From Calditrichota bacterium (GTDB lineage Bacteria; Calditrichota; Calditrichia; RBG-13-44-9; J075): a stretch of 8,333 nt of DNA. Under the pieces are notes generated by a model, which worked only from the letters and a program-made list of their open reading frames with translations, searched no databases and was not told the origin of the DNA. Made by a program: the position numbers and the translations under genes. The stretch's first letter is position 1. Each line of letters starts with the position of its first letter. The stretch covers positions 1 to 8,333 of the forward strand of contig JAJRYW010000218.1 in assembly GCA_024275555.1 (NCBI GenBank). Reading direction: 5' to 3'. Of this stretch, positions 6,493 to 8,333 are shown in pieces.

Positions 6493-7973
6493 GCCCAGGG
6501 TTTTAATTTAGCCAACGCCTGGTCCGATTTGGCAGACAGGTAACCGTTGTAGACCTGGTAGCCCTCGTGGGCATGGCAAAAGCCTTTTAGGAAACCCGCC
6601 GGTTTGGGGAAAGCGGCGCGGTCTTGCCGAATCGCTTCGAGGAATTCCCGGGACTGGATTTGCCAATAAGCCTTCCATTGTTTTTCCAAGCCAATGATTT
6701 CTTCCGCGGAAGGACGCCAGGCCTGGTAGCGGTGCAAGAACTCTTCCCTGCCCAGCAAATGAATTAAGAACTCCACCAGGGCCCCGGCTTGCGGCTCCAG
6801 CAGCAGGCGGGACTCCCGGGCAAAGATTTGCTCGTCAAAAAGTTCCCGGAGGGGAAGCATTGCCCCGGAGAGGTGCAGGCGGCTGGCCCAGTAGCGGTGC
6901 CCCTTGCCGCGCCAGCGGCGGGAGAGGTGAACCGCCAGCCCGGTTTCCAAAACCGCTGCGGCCGGTCGCCCCAGGCTGCGGCGCAGCACAATTCGCCCTA
7001 CCGAAACTTCCTCGTCGCCGGGAAAATCCGGATGAATCACCGCGTGGACCTTGCCGGCCTTCATCTCAACATGAGAAAAACGGGTGTCGCCGGTCATCAG
7101 CCCCTTGTCCTCAAAACCGGAATAGAGATGATATTCCAACGGCCCCGGGTCGGTCTGGCCGGTAAATTCCGCTACCCGCCGCAGTTGCTGCTTTACCCGT
7201 TTCAGAAGGCTGTCAATTTGAACTTCGGAGAGGCTGTAATTGTGGGTAATCACACGCAAACGGCCTTCCTGACGCGCTGTCCGGCGCTCCGATTCAAAAT
7301 CGCGGTGCAGCGTGCCGCTAAACTGCCAGCGCGATTCCGCTTCCTGGGAGAAAAAGCCCAACACCAGGGTCTCCCCGCCCCGCAGCACCTGGTAATCTCC
7401 CCTCATCCGCCAAAACGCCGGAGGATTATCATTGAGCACCCGGGCAAGGTAATCATCATCATTTCCGGAGAGAATGTAGAGCCCCAATTGAGGATTGGCC
7501 GGATTCGGGTAAAACAAGATGAACAGGTCGTTTTCCCGATCGTATTTTTTTTGAAATAATTGAAAACGTCTTTTCCCAAATTCTACTGGCAGCTGCGAGC
7601 TCATTTCGGCCAATATTTTATTGGAACGCGGTGTACCCCAGATGAGCAATGTGGAGGATGATAGATCCGTTTGCCGGACATCCTGATCGGAGACGATATC
7701 AATCCGAATCCAGCGCGCCTGTTTGCGATAGTTTTCTGCCGCGCTCCGGTACTGATCCGCCAATGCCGTATCCGCGCCGGGGTAAACCAGCAACACTTTG
7801 CGATGCCGGTAGAATTGCTCCCGGATTTCGGCCCGGGTGGGCAAGTTTCCCTTCCCGGCCGGCGCCTCGCCCAAAAGCGGATCGCGTTGGCCGATCAGGT
7901 AAAAAATCACCAACAGGGCCGCCCCGGTCAGAAAAATCCATCGGGCGGATTTGGTTAATCTATTTGGCTTCAT
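6489..7973 (-). CDS. Membrane-anchored protein with degenerate gluzincin-like domain, N-terminal part of a frameshifted GH113-like gene
   Basis: About 494 codons from ATG 7973 (GTG 7976 is the alternative start). Residue numbers below count from the GTG. A single hydrophobic segment (about 13-29, WIFLTGAALLVIFYLIG) after basic residues suggests an N-terminal anchor with the rest outside the cytoplasm. Residues about 55-185 look like an alpha/beta domain (KVLLVYPG, STLLIWGTPRSNKILAE, LFILFYPNPANPQLGLYILSG). Residues about 240-420 resemble the peptidase-MA/gluzincin fold: VLETGLAVHLSRRW (342-355) matches the family's E-G-L-A helix, and AGALVEFLIHLLGREEFL (397-414) matches its following helix. 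However, the expected HExxH position reads LRRSLG, so zinc catalysis is not expected. Residues 460-492 begin a GH113-like barrel (GFCHAHEGYQVYNG), then the frame ends PWA-stop where LKTLGVNS would be expected. The alpha/beta domain has no firm name from me. Good confidence that it is a real gene; moderate for the domain calls. Confidence 0.85.
   Translation of the reverse strand: MKPNRLTKSARWIFLTGAALLVIFYLIGQRDPLLGEAPAGKGNLPTRAEIREQFYRHRKVLLVYPGADTALADQYRSAAENYRKQARWIRIDIVSDQDVRQTDLSSSTLLIWGTPRSNKILAEMSSQLPVEFGKRRFQLFQKKYDRENDLFILFYPNPANPQLGLYILSGNDDDYLARVLNDNPPAFWRMRGDYQVLRGGETLVLGFFSQEAESRWQFSGTLHRDFESERRTARQEGRLRVITHNYSLSEVQIDSLLKRVKQQLRRVAEFTGQTDPGPLEYHLYSGFEDKGLMTGDTRFSHVEMKAGKVHAVIHPDFPGDEEVSVGRIVLRRSLGRPAAAVLETGLAVHLSRRWRGKGHRYWASRLHLSGAMLPLRELFDEQIFARESRLLLEPQAGALVEFLIHLLGREEFLHRYQAWRPSAEEIIGLEKQWKAYWQIQSREFLEAIRQDRAAFPKPAGFLKGFCHAHEGYQVYNGYLSAKSDQALAKLKPWA
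6499..6504 (-). other. Frameshift junction splitting the GH113-like gene
   Basis: On the minus strand the upstream frame reads TTA AAA CCC TGG GCG TGA. Adding one A to the four-A run gives TTA AAA ACC CTG GGC GTG AAT (L-K-T-L-G-V-N), which continues exactly into the downstream frame and yields the expected barrel sequence. This could be a true inactivating deletion, a sequencing or assembly error in a short A run, or, less likely, -1 ribosomal slippage on A-AAA. No classical X-XXY-YYZ slippery heptamer with identical triplets is present. Confidence 0.8.
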
Positions 7974-7984
7974 CACTCGCCATC

Positions 7985-8012
7985 ATTATAGACCCGGGAA
8001 TTAGTTTGAAAA
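7985..8012 (-). promoter_or_regulatory. Candidate sigma70-type promoter for the anchored gluzincin/GH113-like gene
   Basis: Minus strand carries TTTTCA (8012-8007), 16 bases, then a perfect TATAAT (7990-7985). The -10 box ends only 11 bases before ATG 7973, so a transcript from it would have a leader of only a few bases. No strong Shine-Dalgarno is seen before this ATG (only GGCGAG), which would fit a near-leaderless message. In AT-rich DNA a chance match is possible. Confidence 0.35.
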
Positions 8013-8088
8013 TGTAATTGTTTTAAATATGATAAGTGAGTTTCCCACAGCGGGACCATTAAATTTGGCGTATTTAAATTTCCCCACC

Positions 8089-8121
8089 CCGGCCCTCCCC
8101 GAAATCGGGGAGGGAGGCCGG
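8089..8121. repeat. GC-rich hairpin (14-bp stem with bulge)
   Basis: CCGGCCCTCCCCGA pairs with TCGGGGAGGGAGGCCGG. The inner 10 bp (CCCTCCCCGA / TCGGGGAGGG) are perfect around a two-base centre, and the outer CCGGCC pairs after a 3-base bulge. There is no T-run after it in either direction. It could act as a transcription barrier or be part of a dispersed extragenic palindrome. Confidence 0.5.
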
Positions 8122-8124
8122 TTT

Positions 8125-8168
8125 CCCCCCGATTTCGGGCTCCATCGTGAGCTCAGCCGAACGGGGGA
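8125..8168. repeat. Second GC-rich imperfect inverted repeat next to the first
   Basis: CCCCCCGATTTCGG (8125-8138) can pair imperfectly with CCGAACGGGGG (8157-8167) across a loop containing GAGCTC. The 9-base core CGATTTCGG is nearly the inverse of the CGAAATCGG core at the centre of the first hairpin, so the two look like parts of one composite repeat unit. Confidence 0.4.
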
Positions 8169-8279
8169 TTAAGGGGGGACATTGCTATTGCATGAAGGCA
8201 ACTACACAATACCCTTAAAAATAACTTTGAGTTCACTCTAAAAAGTCATTAGAGACCAGGGTATAACATTACTAATTTT

Positions 8280-8308
8280 TTGGATAACTTATTGTAATTT
8301 TGTATATT
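8280..8308 (+). promoter_or_regulatory. Weak candidate promoter facing out of the right edge
   Basis: TTGGAT (8280-8285), 17 bases, then TATATT (8303-8308) fits the spacing of a sigma70 promoter with a 5/6 -10 box but only 3/6 at -35. TAATTTTG (8295-8302) also matches the Bacteroidota TAnnTTTG element, though its TTG is only 12 bases upstream rather than about 19. Any gene it serves would lie outside the window. Confidence 0.25.
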
Positions 8309-8333
8309 ACAGCCAAATTTAGTATGGGTTAAC

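Larger units (their letters stand above)
7977..8333. other. Intergenic region at the right edge
   Basis: No gene is visible in about 355 bases. It holds the candidate promoter of the minus-strand gene, two GC-rich hairpins in the middle, and an AT-rich last 130 bases with a possible rightward promoter. This suggests a divergent plus-strand gene beginning just beyond the window, or a gene from outside ending before it. Confidence 0.55.

Noticed and set aside
6789..7559. 256-codon plus-strand open frame
   Set aside because: It is antisense to the anchored gluzincin-like gene, in GC-rich DNA where long antisense frames are common; its translation is basic and low in structure.
1..8333. CRISPR array, tRNA, rRNA or transposase
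   Set aside because: No regularly spaced direct repeats, cloverleaf, rRNA-like segment or transposase motif was seen on either strand.

Overview
The window looks like a chromosomal segment of an uncultured-type Gram-negative bacterium of the Fibrobacterota-Chlorobiota-Bacteroidota (FCB) superphylum, with Calditrichota, KSB1 or Marinimicrobia-like lineages as best guesses. The reasons are a TonB-dependent receptor with an N-terminal carboxypeptidase-regulatory-like domain, a large secreted protein with D-x-N-G-N-G loops and a fibronectin-III-like segment, and AT-rich intergenic DNA between moderately GC-rich genes. The phylum is inferred from protein style only. All supported genes lie on the minus strand.

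Reading in the direction of transcription (right to left): 7974-8333 is non-coding and holds two GC-rich hairpins and weak promoter-like motifs. From 7973 down to 5620 lies what appears to be ONE gene broken by a single-base frameshift near 6500. Its N-terminal part is a membrane anchor, an alpha/beta domain and a gluzincin-like domain that has lost its zinc-binding motif. Its C-terminal part is a glycoside hydrolase family 113-like (beta-mannanase type) TIM barrel. The barrel itself is cut by the frameshift: its first strand and helix are in the upstream frame, the rest in the downstream frame.

Next is a gene-free stretch of about 0.73 kb (4886-5619). It is AT-rich and holds several perfect palindromes, a GC-rich island that looks like a dispersed repeat, and a strong Shine-Dalgarno followed by a two-codon ORF just ahead of the next operon.

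The left half is a two-gene operon. A 990-residue TonB-dependent outer-membrane receptor (4885-1913) is followed after 36 bases by a secreted protein (1876 to the left edge, 625 codons visible, open at the edge). That second reading frame has no stop in the window and is easily missed. I translated it codon by codon and it is uninterrupted. The pair resembles a SusC-type receptor followed by a partner that is not SusD: probably an import or surface-binding system of unknown substrate.
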